Shown here: positions 43,667 to 55,893 of the stretch, piece by piece | How the letters are laid out: every line of letters starts with the position of its first letter | Position numbering within the stretch: the stretch's first letter is position 1 | Source of the DNA: Parietaria judaica | Taxonomy: Eukaryota > Streptophyta > Magnoliopsida > Rosales > Urticaceae | Length of the DNA stretch: 64,000 bases | Reading direction: 5' to 3' | Assembly: GCA_954871525.1 (NCBI GenBank) | Contig: OX940866.1 | Span: 12,175,001 to 12,239,000, forward strand | Position numbers and translations under genes: made by a program | The notes under the pieces: model-generated | Told to the model about the DNA's origin: nothing | What the model saw: the letters and a program-made list of their open reading frames with translations, nothing else | Databases searched by the model: none

Positions 43667-45068
43667 GGTGATGCTTTCTGGGTCTGTGTTTTGTGTTTGT
43701 TTCTCGGGAAAATGGAAATGGAAATGGAGAATGTCAACGTTATGAACAAGAAGGAGAGAATCTGGAGGGAAAATGTGCTCTTCAGTGGAGCTTTGGACAG
43801 ATAGTGGACGAAGCTCGACGACGATTGTATATGTTTTTTAATTCGGATATTTGCGGCATAAGTACTTAATGTTATTTTTTGCCGTGTAAGTACTTGATAT
43901 CGATAAAAGTGTAAAACTATGAAAATAAAATACCGGCAATAAAATAAGAAGATATTTGTGGCTTAAAGCCTATGTTTGCACTTTATTGAGGTATATTAAC
44001 TATGATTGTTTTTGCCGGTCTAAAGACTCAATGTTTTATTTCCTCTATAATTTTGAGTGTCCATCGGATTACTTGACGGTTGTTGTTAACGAATCGTTAT
44101 GGCTGAATACGCGTCGCTCTGTCGTGTTTCATGTGCTTTTTCGTCTTTTCTCCGACATATTAATTTTCTTTTTATCTTTTTATTTAATGGATTAAAACAT
44201 TGTTCAATCATGCTCTATTTCTTCTTTCTCTAAAATAAACCTTGAAAAAACTGTTATTCATGCTTTTTCTTCTTCTTCTTCTTCTTCTTCTTTCCATCAC
44301 CCGGTTCGATTAAGCGGGATTCTTGATAGCTCGGATCGAGTAGACATTCACGAAAGCAACACGTGGTTAAATGTTATTGCTGTAAGCTATCAGTCTTTAG
44401 AAAATCAAATACTAGGAGTTCAAGTGTTGCTACCTACGAGAGGTATTCTTATTCATCAATCATTTTTCATCTTTTGAATCACATTTTTTTGTTATTAATT
44501 TTGTCCCGCTTTTATCCGAGTGTAGAAGTTGCGTCAAGAAAGTCATTCGAAGAGAACGTGTAAGAATCCTCAACGTGAAAAGGAACTTTTTTAAATTTTA
44601 TTACAATTTTTTAAACTATTACAATTTTTTCAAACTTGCATATCATTTCCAAAAGGAACGTCATCTCCACTCCAACAGTTTTTGCAAAGGTTTAGAACTT
44701 TTAGAACTCGTTCGTCTCGCTGTTGTCTTCGATTTTTTATAGGGATGTTTTCTCTGAGTCCTCCTTGGTAGGAGAGTAAATAGTATGAAAAGAATATTTA
44801 ATTTGATGTCCGTCTTGACATTTTCTGGTTTGATTAACAATAATCATTAGCTTATTTATTCAAAAAGAATATTCTTCCATTTTCATCCATATCATTCTAA
44901 TGTCAAACACAAATGGTAAGTGCAAATACAAGTTATTATTATAACCTCAATTCTCCCAAATTGCTTAATTCCTTTTCTATTTGGGATTTTTTTCTTCTCT
45001 TATTATCTCTCAAAATGCTCCATTCTATGTCCAAATGAGACTTCCTTCTGTCGTAAAATTGGTTTATT

Positions 45069-45109
<41 letters not shown>

Positions 45110-45350
45110 TTTCATATAACTTGCATTATTATAATGAAATAACAAGGCTTGGCCTATCTTTAAATGGGGCATAATTAATTAATAAAATTTATTTCAAATA
45201 ATTAATCTTAAATAACTAATTGAGGTTAGAGTCGATTATTTTCTTTTAGTTTATGCACACTTTTAAACTTTTTTTGCGATTGGGTGCTTTTGAGCGATTA
45301 ACTGAGTTTCTGTATTCGCCAGCCACACGTATCTACCTCAAAGTGCTATA
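43667..45350. other. Spacer between Z-ISO and RIC genes
   Basis: No gene recognised. 43845-43900 has 'gcggcataagtacttaatgtt', related to the ends of the Mutator-like elements at 2158 and 45360. (TTC)n lies at 44267-44292, (AT)n at about 45073-45109. The Z-ISO 5' UTR and promoter are in the left end. Confidence 0.55.
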
Positions 45351-45359
45351 TTTTAAAAT

Positions 45360-45614
45360 GGGTTAATTGCGGTGAAAATACTTAATCTTTTGCCAAATGC
45401 TCCAATAGGTACGTGGCGTCACGTGGCTTTTTCTACCGGCCACGTAGACACGTATAAATCTAACGGCCACGTAGATACCATCTAACGGTGTTGGAAGAAT
45501 TTAGTTCGCCTGGCAACAAAAGAGCCATGTTAGGTAATTTGCCTATATTGTTTGAGGTTGAGTACCTGCCGGAGCATATGACCAAAGGTTAGTTATTTTC
45601 TCCGCAATTAACCC
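45360..45614. mobile_element. Mutator-like MITE, 255 bp
   Basis: The left end GGGTTAATTGCGG and right end CCGCAATTAACCC are perfect complements. Flanking 9-mers TTTTAAAAT and ATTCAAAAT match at 7 of 9. Inside are several cacgtag/cacgtggc motifs and no coding sequence. Confidence 0.7.
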
Positions 45615-45623
45615 ATTCAAAAT

Positions 45624-46049
45624 ACATGATTTCTCATTAAAAATCTTTATACCATGAAAATGAAAGGGTGAATACTCTAAAGATACTCTTGTACAAATAC
45701 TGTGGCTTGGTATTTAAGAGAGGCAGGGGTCCAATAGTGAACAACAATAATAATGACTATTACTTTTTCTAGATTATATTCTAAGCTTATGGAATAAAAG
45801 TTTGGTCTAAAAAAGTTAAATCTCACAAAAATGAAAAGCTTGCTTTAGAATTCTGAATGAGGCAAAAGTGGCAGGTTGAGTAGCACAGTTTAACCAACTA
45901 CGGACTAACCACTCTTCCTCTAATCATGATTCTTAATATTAATTATAATTATATTTACTTTCTTTTCTTATCAATCACCAAACAGTGTCTCTCTTATATA
46001 CATACACTACACCCAAACTTCAGGGCAATCAATCACCTTCGCCTTCGAA
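45624..46049. other. Upstream region of the RIC gene
   Basis: AT-rich, no other gene. Probably the promoter and 5' UTR of the CRIB gene. No clear TATA box could be assigned beyond the 'ctcttatatacatacac' stretch at about 45992. Confidence 0.45.
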
Positions 46050-47097
46050 ATGAGAGCTGAGAGATTCTTCGTTCTTCCGTTTTCCATCGGATGCGATTCC
46101 GAGGCGGGCGTCGCCGTCGGAAAGAGCGGCGACCGGCACCTGCAAGCCACGAGGACGACTGAAGAACCCGAGACAAGTATGTTCCGTTTAAGAGTTTGTA
46201 GTCTTTAGCACTCGTCTGTGACATTGTCTCAATTTAATAAATTTCCGCGCACTTGTAGAGGAGGAAAACTTTGGTCACAATAAGACGTAAAGATTTACAT
46301 GTAAACGTAATCGGTATTCGTAAATTAAATGTATCTAACATAGGCGGTTTTTCGTATTTGTGTTGATGCTTGTTCGGGTGTGCTTGTTTCGCAAGGAAGA
46401 CGAGGAGCGAGAGAGGTCGTAATGAAGAGTAAGAAGAGTAGTTTCGCAAGGTTTCTCAACTTACCCAAGTCCAACAATATTTCCAATGGGATTCAGAGAC
46501 TCATCAGAAGCATCAAAAGCTTGTCTCAAATGTTTGGTGAGCAAATTTAACCATTTTTTCCCCCCTATTTCTATCGAGTTATTTAGTTTTGAGACAACGC
46601 GGAACTTCAGGATAAGGAGCTACTAAAAAAATTAATTACTTATGCCAAAAGAAAATTATATCATTGAGAAATTTTATATAAAAAAAATTAAATGTAAGTT
46701 ATAGTTTTTGTAACATATAAGCATTTTTGTCATAAACATACTTTCTTAATTACAAAAACTATTTCCTTTTTTTTTTTTAAATTTCAATAAGTACACTGTA
46801 TATTAATAGTAATAAAGTAAATGTTTTTTTCTTTTTGGAAACATAGGCTACAAGGAAGAGATTGATGAGGAAGAAGAAGAAGAAGAAGAAAGAGAGATGG
46901 AAATAGGGTTTCCAACGGATGTGAAGCATGTAACACACATAGGATATGATGGTTCAAAAACAGCAAATGTAGTCAAGGGTTGGGAAGACCTCGACGCCCC
47001 GGAATCTCTATCGCTACCGCTGTCTTCCGTCTCTCTCAAGCAATTCGAGCGCGCAATGGCCGCACAATCTTGCACGCGAGATCTTGGCAAAGCATAG
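46050..47097 (+). CDS. RIC: ROP-interactive CRIB motif-containing protein (RIC family)
   Basis: Three exons, 46050-46176, 46396-46536 and 46847-47097, join in frame to 172 residues. The N-terminus MRAERFFVLPFSIGCDSEAG and the middle SNNISNGIQRLIRSIKSLSQ match the layout of several RIC proteins. The CRIB motif is EIGFPTDVKHVTHIGYDG at about residues 107-125, preceded by an acidic run of eight Glu. RIC proteins bind active ROP GTPases through CRIB and pass the signal to actin, microtubules or calcium in tip growth and cell shape. The ATG at 46423 could also begin a shorter protein, but the upstream exon keeps frame and has RIC-like sequence. The subfamily number is not assigned. Confidence 0.92.
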
Positions 47098-47975
47098 CCA
47101 CACTCACCGTATTTTGTTTGACTCCATCGATCTTTCTAATATCTTTTTCTCTCTCGTTGATTGTGATTAGTACAAATTGCGTTTAAATCTTTTATATTGT
47201 ATGTCGACTGAAAATTTTAAAATCGGAATTGGTGACTGATACAAAACATTTTGATTATATTTTCTTGTTACTCTTCTTTCTTTGTTTTTTACATTTAAAG
47301 TTGAAATAGTTCATGAGTGACGGACGAGGAAGTGGTTGAGCATCTTGAACTAGTGTCTTGAGGTCATACGTTCACAGTACACTTAAAACGTATCAGACGA
47401 GAAACGCGGCCAGTGGGCCCGGCCAAGTCTTCGAAAAGCCTAAAAAAAATAGCTAATTGAGACCTATCGCGTGTTCATCCTTATTAATTGTTTTTGCCAA
47501 CGACGACTCTTATCATGAGGTCGAAATCTCTACCGTCACATGCTAAACGTGAATATGCCGCGACTTTTAAATTTAAGAATATGCCGCTAAATTCTGTTGA
47601 CTTAGGAGGAGTGCCTATGTCGCAAAATCTCGAGAGATAGAATCCGATCCTCACACGTGGCACTAAACGCTTGACATGTGATGCCAGAAATTGGGTATTA
47701 ACGGAAGCTCCACTTTCAAAACTAGATATTTTAGCCGGTACGAGCATATGCACATAACTTTTTATGACTTAGAGATATTTATGCCGCTATTTTCTCTTTG
47801 AAAAAATAGGGTACTATTGCCGGCTGATGTCCCTTTTATAAAGATAGAGCTTAGAGCCAATATGAATTATGAACTCACTAGTATCACTATGCTCTTCAAA
47901 CACAGTGATACGAGTTCATAGATTTTCAGTCCAAATCGACACCTATACACAGATAGATACACACTGTATCGCTAA
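47098..47975. other. Spacer between RIC and DUF3531 genes
   Basis: No gene. 47490-47840 contains repeated 'tatgccgc' motifs (47553, 47580, 47781) that resemble the ends of the Mutator-like family seen elsewhere in the window, but no inverted ends could be fixed. Confidence 0.45.
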
Positions 47976-49862
47976 ATGTACACCTTCGCTACCACGGCAA
48001 CGCATCAATCTTCTTCTTCTCCGCTTCAATGGAGGAGGACTAGAGCCTCGCCTCCGACTCAGCGCCTGAACCCTCGTTCGGTTATTTCCGCGGCGACTTC
48101 CGACGAGGCGGCGAAAGGGTCGGGAACCAGCGCCAGAAACCGGAGGCTTCTGAGGCTGAGGGAGGTCAAGAGGCAGAGGGAGCAAGATCGCCTCAACAAC
48201 TACCCCTCTTGGGCCAAGTCTCTCTCTTCACGTGATTGATTGGGTAGTGATTCTGAGTATTCACGGCCTTCTTTTCTTGGTTGCAGAGTTCTTGAAGATG
48301 CTTGCAGAGATGACGCTGAGCTCAGAGCTGTTCTTGGCGACAGTGTTGGCGACCCTGAGCTTATGAGGAAAAGGGTATGTTTTGTTTGACCAGTTTCTCA
48401 GAAAACTTGAGCTAAATGGAACAATTCAATCACGGCTTTTAACCATGTCGGTTTTCTGTTATCGCTGTCTCCAGTTCGGTTGAGTGGTGGTTAGAACTTT
48501 GTGTATGTGTGTGTGTGTGTGTGTGTTTGAAGTTTGCAATTGTGTCAATGATTTAGATCACGATTTCCTTTCATATAAGTATCTAATTTGGGTTAATACT
48601 TTAACTAATTTGAAGACTTCGGACCGCTATTTATCTTCCATATCTCCGATATTGGTTTTGTGTTCAACAGATTGAAGAGAGAGTTCGGAAAAAGGGTAAA
48701 GACTTCAGCAAATCAAAAACCGGTTCCGTTGTTTCTTTCAAAGTCAGCTTTAGAGAGTAATTTTCCTCCTGAATTTTACCAAAAATCTTCTTTTTATTTT
48801 TCCGTGGCGAATATACATTGACCTGAAATCTGGTATGCCTTTGTGCTGGTGATTGGCAGCTTTAATCCTCTCGATTCGTACATATGGTTTGAACTATATG
48901 GAGCGCCATCTGATCGAGATCTTGATCTCATCGGTAGTGTAAGTAGATCGGACCTTTTTGCTCTTCTTCATAGATAAATATGTTGGTCTCATTCTATATG
49001 CGGCCCATCAAATTATTTAGATACAATGCATCGGTTTCGAGATGTAGGAGCATAGTTTAATCTTGAATTTATAAATTCTATATGAACAATATGCAGGTTA
49101 TTCAATCTTGGTACGTGATGGGCCGCTTGGGTGCTTTCAATTCTTATAATCTTCAGGTTTGGCAAAAGCTCGTGCTTAAATTCTCGTTTCCGTAGCTTCA
49201 AACAATAATTTAAGTGCTCACCATTTGTAACTTTACTCTACTGGAATATAATTATGTATATTGAAAGGCATGTGATACGACCCGAGATTGCGATCTCGTG
49301 ACGGGAGCCGTGATAATGGGAACAAGAAATACACAAAGCCCTAACATCTCCACACTTTCAGAGAGATTAAGATCGTTGGTTGAAAGACGATCTTTATCAA
49401 TGAGAAGGGAACCATTTATATATAGGCTGCCAATTACAACCGGACTTAACGGTCTTTTCTAATTGCAACAACTAAACTTAAATGATTGACTCGTCGGTTA
49501 TAATGCTCTCCCTCGAATATAGTTGTAATAGCTTCATCAAAACAGCTTATTTCTCACAATGGTCAAAGTTAATACTAAACTTTTGGCAGCTGGGAAACTC
49601 TTCCTTCGAGTTCGACCCTCTTTACGATGCAGAGAAAGGCTTCAAAGTGATGCCGTCGTCCTTCCACGATATCAGCGATGTCGAATTTCAGGATAACTGG
49701 GGACGAGTTTGGTGAGTCCTTGCAAGCATTTAAAGCCGAAATTCCTCCGAATTCATTGCGCTTATTATGGTGTATATGCATTTCAGGGTTGACCTAGGTA
49801 CAGCAGATTACTTTGCCATTGATGTGCTCCTCAACTGCTTGACAGTCTTGAGTTCAGAGTAA
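47976..49862 (+). CDS. DUF3531 family protein, probably plastid-targeted
   Basis: Seven exons, 47976-48217, 48287-48374, 48671-48756, 48860-48938, 49097-49156, 49590-49711 and 49787-49862, give 250 residues with all GT-AG junctions in frame. The first about 50 residues are rich in Ser, Thr, Arg and Ala with few acidic residues, as in a chloroplast transit peptide. The DUF3531 domain follows: FRDFNPLDSYIWFELYG, VIQSWYVMGRLGAFNSYNLQ, WVDLGTADYFAIDVLLNCL. The family is shared with cyanobacteria, supporting plastid location, and has no established biochemical function. An Arg-rich coiled segment (RRLLRLREVKRQREQDRLNN) precedes the domain. Intron 5 holds a possible LTR-like insertion. Confidence 0.9.
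49268..49490 (-). repeat. LTR/TRIM-like insertion in intron 5 of the DUF3531 gene
   Basis: On the minus strand it shows gcctatatataaatgg, then 'cgtctttcaacc' and a leader ending near 'tctcgggtcgtatca', resembling the promoter half of a short LTR. No target duplication is recognised and the borders are tentative. Confidence 0.35.
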
Positions 49863-51486
49863 GAATTCCTTATTGTATAATGAAAGTCTAGTCATTCTTA
49901 TTAAATATATAATTTTATAGAAAAAATATATAATCCGGTTCTAAATACCAACTCTAGAAAAACCGGTTCTTAAAAGTTAGGAACCAGAATACGAAACCGG
50001 ATTTTAATCCGGATTCAGGTACCCTGAACAGAAAGACAAGTATATTCCGGTTCCGGGTATTTGGATGAGTATTTTCCGGTTCTAGATAATAATAAAAAAG
50101 TCGTGAAATTGGAAGGAGTATTGAGAGTTGTAGTTGCAGATATGTAGGAATACAGCAAGTGGTGTTTGGAGGTCGGAGCATGGGCGACTGGGAAGAGGGG
50201 ATGACTAGTCCCGACTATGGATACAAGTGCTTTAACATATAATCAACTAACTTGCGATTTCATATGAAATTATGTGAGTATTCTCCGGCTATTTAATAAT
50301 ATCAACAACAAAAAAACTTGCAATTTCACACCATGTCATTTTGATATTGAGATGTAATTTATTATAATCAGTTTAGAGTCAAGAGTGAAAAAAAAAAGAG
50401 TAAAAATATCCACATTGACCCGATTAAATTGTGGAAAACATGGAATACTTTATGAATTTGTTTCATGCCCGGGATTGCTATCATGTAACAATAGCGTGGG
50501 GAAGTGTTTTCTATTTTTATTTCTATTTTTCTCAAACAATTTTATAAAAATATTTTGAAAACGTGATTATTACAATTTTATTTTCCTTTTTTTTAATAAT
50601 AAAAACAAGAAAAAAAGAAAGAGCGTTTTTTTTAATAAATTAAATTGACTAAAAAACACTTGTTTATACTTTTAAATCAGTTTACTTTAAAATAACATTT
50701 TAACAATTTGGCCCTAAAAATTGATTAGAAAAAAATACAAATTAGCCTTCAGGGACTTGTTCGCTGACAGATTGAGAACATGCTTTTACCTCTAAGGAAT
50801 AATTTCGCATGATTTTAAGAAATTCATATGATTTATTTTTATTCAATCTGAATTTCTTAAGATATCCATGTGCATGACAGAAACGTGCCTGGGGAAGGTG
50901 GAGTAGTCCCGCACCTATAGTAAATAAAAAGTAAGTCCATATTTAGAGGTCTCAAAAAACTCAAGTTAAGGGCCCCAAAATTATTTTAAATTATATTTGA
51001 CTATTAATTTTGCCTCTAAACACGTTAGACGGGTAATATTTGAATGACTAATTATTTGTATACAGAAATATCTTATATATTTTTCATCCAAAATTAGTTT
51101 TGCAATTTGATAGGGGGCCCAAAATTATCCTCACCTCGGGTGCGGAAAATCTCAGGCACGGCCCTAATGAACGACTTATTCAAAGCTCAGCATCTTTTGA
51201 GTCCATCTTTAGTTTTCATTATACTAAAGCAAGGAAGCTACCATATTTGAAGACATAGTAGTCCTTTCAAGGTTGAAAAAGCTTGATATGGTAAAAGTTC
51301 TAGAGCAACATCTCTCGTCTCCGGGTCATGTTTACGGCATGTCATGATCATGACACGTCCAAGACGACGGCACATGAGTGGTGGGGCGCCAAAAGCGTCA
51401 TCGTATAGTACAATCCATTGTCGTTAGAGTTTGTACCATCTAACTAAAAGCTACCAAGTTATGATGAGGATGTCATGGCTCTCTAC
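49863..51486. other. Spacer between DUF3531 and DUF789 genes
   Basis: No gene. 49932-50095 contains scattered ccggttc/gaaccgg motifs and may be a degenerate relative of the hAT element at 4135-4690. The remainder is AT-rich. 51150-51440 is less AT-rich but has no recognised motif. Confidence 0.5.
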
Positions 51487-53280
51487 TTAGACTACATTCC
51501 TATGCGACATGAAGAAGCTGAAGTCATGGTGCCTGAAATTCACGCGTTTCAGCCACGAACTTGCAGCGTTCACGCCCGAGTTGATCCTCTCCTCCTCGAA
51601 CACCATAGGATTCGCCCAGATCTCGTCGTTCGCCTTGTGTGTGGCCACTGCGAATGGGGGTACCGATACCTCGCCTCTCTCGCCAGCGCCTTTAGCTTTT
51701 TCCATACAGCTCAGAGCCCGGAACTTCTGATGTTCTTCCTTGGCGTGGACATTTGCAGCATCTGCAAGACATGTAAAAGACAAAGTTAGGCTTAGTTAAG
51801 GCGGATGACATTTTACGAGCTATAACGGGCTCCGGAATCGAGTTTCTTTACTCGGAGAATGAGATGTTACACCGTAGAAATTCGGTTTTCGGGAAATATA
51901 AACGGACCTTTGAGGGATGATAAACTGTGGTATGTGACAAAGCATGCAGACAATCCCTTCACGTTCTTGGTTACTGGAATCTGATAGATGGGATACCTAA
52001 TATTAAATAACATCAAGTGACAAATTAAACAATGCTCAAAAAAATAATCAAGAAACGGTAAAAGGTTGACGAATAATTCTCGTAATGTCGAACTCGAACA
52101 TTCAACTTACCGGTCGTGAGAAATTGCACATTTCGTTCATTGTTTAAGGTCGCGATGCTAAGAACGTCATCTATGGCGACGGATAAGGAAGAACCAATAT
52201 GTTGTAACTGAAAGCAAAAGTATTGAATCTAATACTTACCAAGCAATTGCAATCCAACTATAAGGAGAGAGATCACTGCTCTGAAACTTCATCAAACCCG
52301 GGTATTTCTGAGCTAGTTGATTGATCTGAAAAAAGGATCAAATTTCATACTCAGTTAACACTCAACACGATTTCAGTCTCCGGGCCGACGTTAACCAATT
52401 TCCGATCAAGCATTCGCTCTAATTAGCTTCACCTTTTTGTTCAAAGGGTCTCTTTTGTAAGGAGTCAGCGTCTCATTGTACTGGCAGTACAGCTCCCCGA
52501 GAGAGTCACCGGCCAGGCACGCAGCGTCATGGTCAATGGCGGAATCGTCAGAGGCGAAGTCCGAGCTCTTGCTCGAATCATTGCTGAGCGACACCGACAG
52601 CTCGTCGCTTTCACTCTCGTCGCTCCAAGAACCTTTATCCTGATCCGCCATGCAGCTCTTTCCGAGCATTCTTTCCAAGCACAAATTTTTTTAATCAACT
52701 CAGAAAATCCCACAATATTACTCAGACAGGCGACGTAAATGGCGGCGAAAAATACCTGAGAGGGCTGGAGGGCTTCTCGGTGAATACTTGGAGAGCCGAT
52801 AACGACGGGCAGTAGAACTGCATGACGTTTTCACCGTTGCTCAAGAGAATCGGCACTCCGGTTCCGTAGCAGCTCCGATCAGCGTAGAATTCCCAAAGGC
52901 TGCTCAAGGAGAAAGTATCCACAATCTCTTGACAAAGCGGTTTCGGAGCGCCGTTGAGAACCGCAACACAGGCCTGAAGAACAAAACAGCAAGTACATGT
53001 ATATATATTATTACACAGACACAAAACTGTCTGAAAAACAAGACATGTATATATAGTACTGAACTACAGAAATTAAGATAATCTGGAATATATCTAAAGA
53101 AAAAAAACCTTGTTCTCCAGAAACCAGAAGCTTTTTTTTTTCCGATATGAGAGAGAGAGAGAGAGAGAGGACCACCTTGTGAGAAGGCAGTGTAGGCGTG
53201 ACAGATTGAAGAAAGGACTGGAAGTTGGAGTACTTGTTCGCATCGGAGAGAAGAGGCAAATCCCATGGAGAAACACCCAT
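51487..53280 (-). CDS. DUF789 family protein
   Basis: Six exons on the minus strand, 53280-53176, 52973-52756, 52670-52433, 52325-52240, 51996-51908 and 51761-51487, give 336 residues. Family motifs: NFQSFLQSVTPTLPSHK at the N-terminus, LWEFYADRSCYGTGVPILL, YCPSLSALQVFTEKPSSPL, a Ser/Asp-rich linker, KYPGLMKFQSSDISPYSWIA, AWYPIYQIPVTKN, ACFVTYHSLSS. DUF789 is a plant family without established function. An in-frame ATG at 53337 would add 19 residues (MGFCSTRSLSL). I prefer 53280 because the family motif begins soon after it. The acceptor chosen for exon 3 (52670) keeps frame but is the weakest junction. Intron 1 starts next to a (CT)n run. Confidence 0.88.
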
Positions 53281-53337
53281 GTCTTTCTCCGATGAAACCT
53301 TACACAGTGAGAGCGATCGAGTGCTACAAAAACCCAA

Positions 53338-53930
53338 AATCCGGATATGAATGATTACACTGTATCAGTATATATATCTCTCGGAATAATCGAAAAAAAC
53401 CCAGATAAGAAGCAATTAATATCGAGAGGCAATCAAAGTGTAGATATATGCTCATCAAATACAAGGCATGTAATAAAATCAAAACCCCACATTTATTCTC
53501 TCCTCTACGTTCAGTAAGGTGAAAGAGAGAGAGAGAAAAGAAAACTTGCATGGAACATGCAGAAGCTTCAAGCCATGGAAGGAAGAAGAAGAAGAAGAAG
53601 AAGAAGAAGAAGAAGAAGAAGAAGAAGAAGAAGAAGAAGAAGAAGAAGAAGAAGAAGAAGAAGAAGAAGAAGAAGAAGAAGAAGAAGAAGAAGAAGAAGA
53701 AGAAGATGGTGTCTGAATAACTGAAGAAGAAGAAGAAGAAGCTTGAATTGGAATTGCCGACACCGAGACGAGAGAGAGAGAGAGAGCATAGAAATAAGAG
53801 ACAAGTTTGTTTGTTTGTTTTGTTTTGGTAACTGAAATCTGCATTTACTATTTATTTTTCTTTTTTGTTTCCTTTTTTCCACAATTTGGCAACGCTTTGA
53901 GTTTGAGATGGATCGTGACACCTCTCTTTC
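53338..53930. other. Upstream region of the DUF789 gene
   Basis: Contains the GAA/TTC tract at 53579-53706, smaller GAA runs at 53724-53742 and GA runs (53526-53540, 53768-53787). Probably 5' UTR and promoter. No independent coding sequence; poly-Ser, poly-Leu and poly-Glu frames are tract by-products. Confidence 0.6.
53579..53706. repeat. (GAA)n/(TTC)n tract, about 42 units
   Basis: Nearly uninterrupted trinucleotide repeat of about 128 bp, about 300-430 bp upstream of the DUF789 start. On the gene's sense strand it reads TTC, a pyrimidine tract. Confidence 0.95.
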
Positions 53931-55856
53931 GTGATCGTCATCAATAAAAGAATCTGGGTTTTAAAGGTCAAAATCTGGAGACCAATCACTCCAAAAAAGT
54001 CACTCACAATATATAATCCGATTTTCACCTACCATCTTTGTTTCCAATTTCTTATTACCTTTTATAGGAAATCTTCAAAGGAATTCAAATTTCAAATTAA
54101 CAATATAAACACTACACTCTCTAGCTTGATTTCCTTTTGGGATAATTGGACTTTCAATATTGTTATTGATATGACATTGAATAAAATATATGATTTTTAT
54201 TTATTTATTTATTGTTATAGTAAAATAAAATATACTACTTCGTTTATTTTTTTTTTTTATTAATCTATAAAAATTATAGGTACTTAATTTTTTTTAAGTC
54301 AACGTGTTACAAAATAACGTAAAATGAATAAACAAAAAGAATGTCACGTGTGCGTAACCACTTAAACGCTGGCGAAGTTAGTTACGGACAAATAAGGACA
54401 ACTAGCCGTACGTTATATAAAGTTAAAAGATACGAGACATTTATTTTATTCTAAGCACGTGTACTATATAACGACAAATATGTACGGAAACAAATATAAC
54501 ATCATATAGATATGCATACGTTTTCTCTCGTACCCATTTGACGTTTCCTCTTATCTTTTGCCTCGACAACTAACCCTCCTGATTCTCTCTCCATCGTTTG
54601 CCTTTGAGCTTCGGATTTAGTCCGTCAACACCGAGTGATGCCAACTACAGTAGAAGTAGAACCTCGTTTTATTAATACTCGATAACGTAATAACCTCGAT
54701 AAAATAATATTTTTTGTATGGTCCAGACTCTAACTAACATGACTAAATTAATAACCTCGATAATATAATAAAATCTTCTGATCTGAACAATATTAATTTA
54801 TAGAGGTTTTTTTAGTATCTACTTTCTTGTGCTCGTGAATATTTTTTCTTTTCTCTTCAAGAACTCCGGGATGATTCATGTGCATTGTTAATTTTTGGTG
54901 TTTATTCTTATTTCCAATTCTAGATAATTTAGGCAAAAAGTGTGTAATATTAGTTGTTGATCAAGCGTTTATGGAAGCATCTCAAATGTATTACTTCATA
55001 ATACAACATGTTGTATTTCTAATTTGTATAACAATATTGATTTTCTGCTCCGATGTACAACTTCAAACTTTACTCTATTTACACAATTGCTCTCGAATTT
55101 GTAAATATGTAAAGTAACTAAACTTTTACTTATCTCATACATTTTCATCCATCTTATATTACAAATTAACGATCATCACATTAAAAATAAACATTACATA
55201 GAAAATAAATATAACATTAAAAGTTAGAATATTGCTCCCACAAAACTCAATCAATGCATTTCGAAATTTAGTTGCTAATTGTATGCCTACTTTCAAGTAA
55301 TTAATTTTAAAATTCCTTAATTAATAGTTGTATTTGTATGTGTTATTGTAATAATAATTTTGTCTTATTTTAGCTATTTAATTGATTTTATTTAATTATA
55401 TAATTAAATATAATAAGAATTATAAAATTATGAAGCAATACTATTTATTACCCCTTTCTTTTTTCTTAGCATAAATCTGTCATTTGAAAATTTACACTGT
55501 TACAAAAATAGGCTTACACCAAAGAGTTTACACTACCATATATTTAACTTTGCACAACGGTTTCAAAGACAGTCGTACCGTAAACTTGCTTCATAATAGT
55601 TTGTCCGACCGCGACTATTCTGTTTGTCCGACAAATTATTTAACGCCGTACAATTGTAATTCACAGGACGGTTGATAAAAAGTCGTGTGAGTTTAAATCG
55701 CATCTTCGGCGGGGCGAGCTTAAACTTATTCGCGGCAAGGTCGTGCTTTAAGTTACCAAAGTCGTTGATAATAAATATGTTCAAAAGGTAAAGAAGGAAA
55801 ACGAAAGTAGACATTGAATTTAAATTCAGGATGTTTTGATTTTTGAAACCAATGTC

Positions 55857-55893
<37 letters not shown>

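Noticed and set aside
43204..43749. 181-codon minus-strand frame over Z-ISO exon 1
   Set aside because: Overlaps Z-ISO exon 1 in another frame. The Z-ISO frame has the transit peptide and conserved domain start and splices correctly.
53479..53921. Poly-Ser, poly-Leu and poly-Glu open frames
   Set aside because: All are translations of the (GAA)n/(TTC)n tract in different frames.
55484..55814. Possible gene or non-autonomous CACTA in the 55.5-kb GC-richer island
   Set aside because: No CACTA ends, no duplication and no coding motif.
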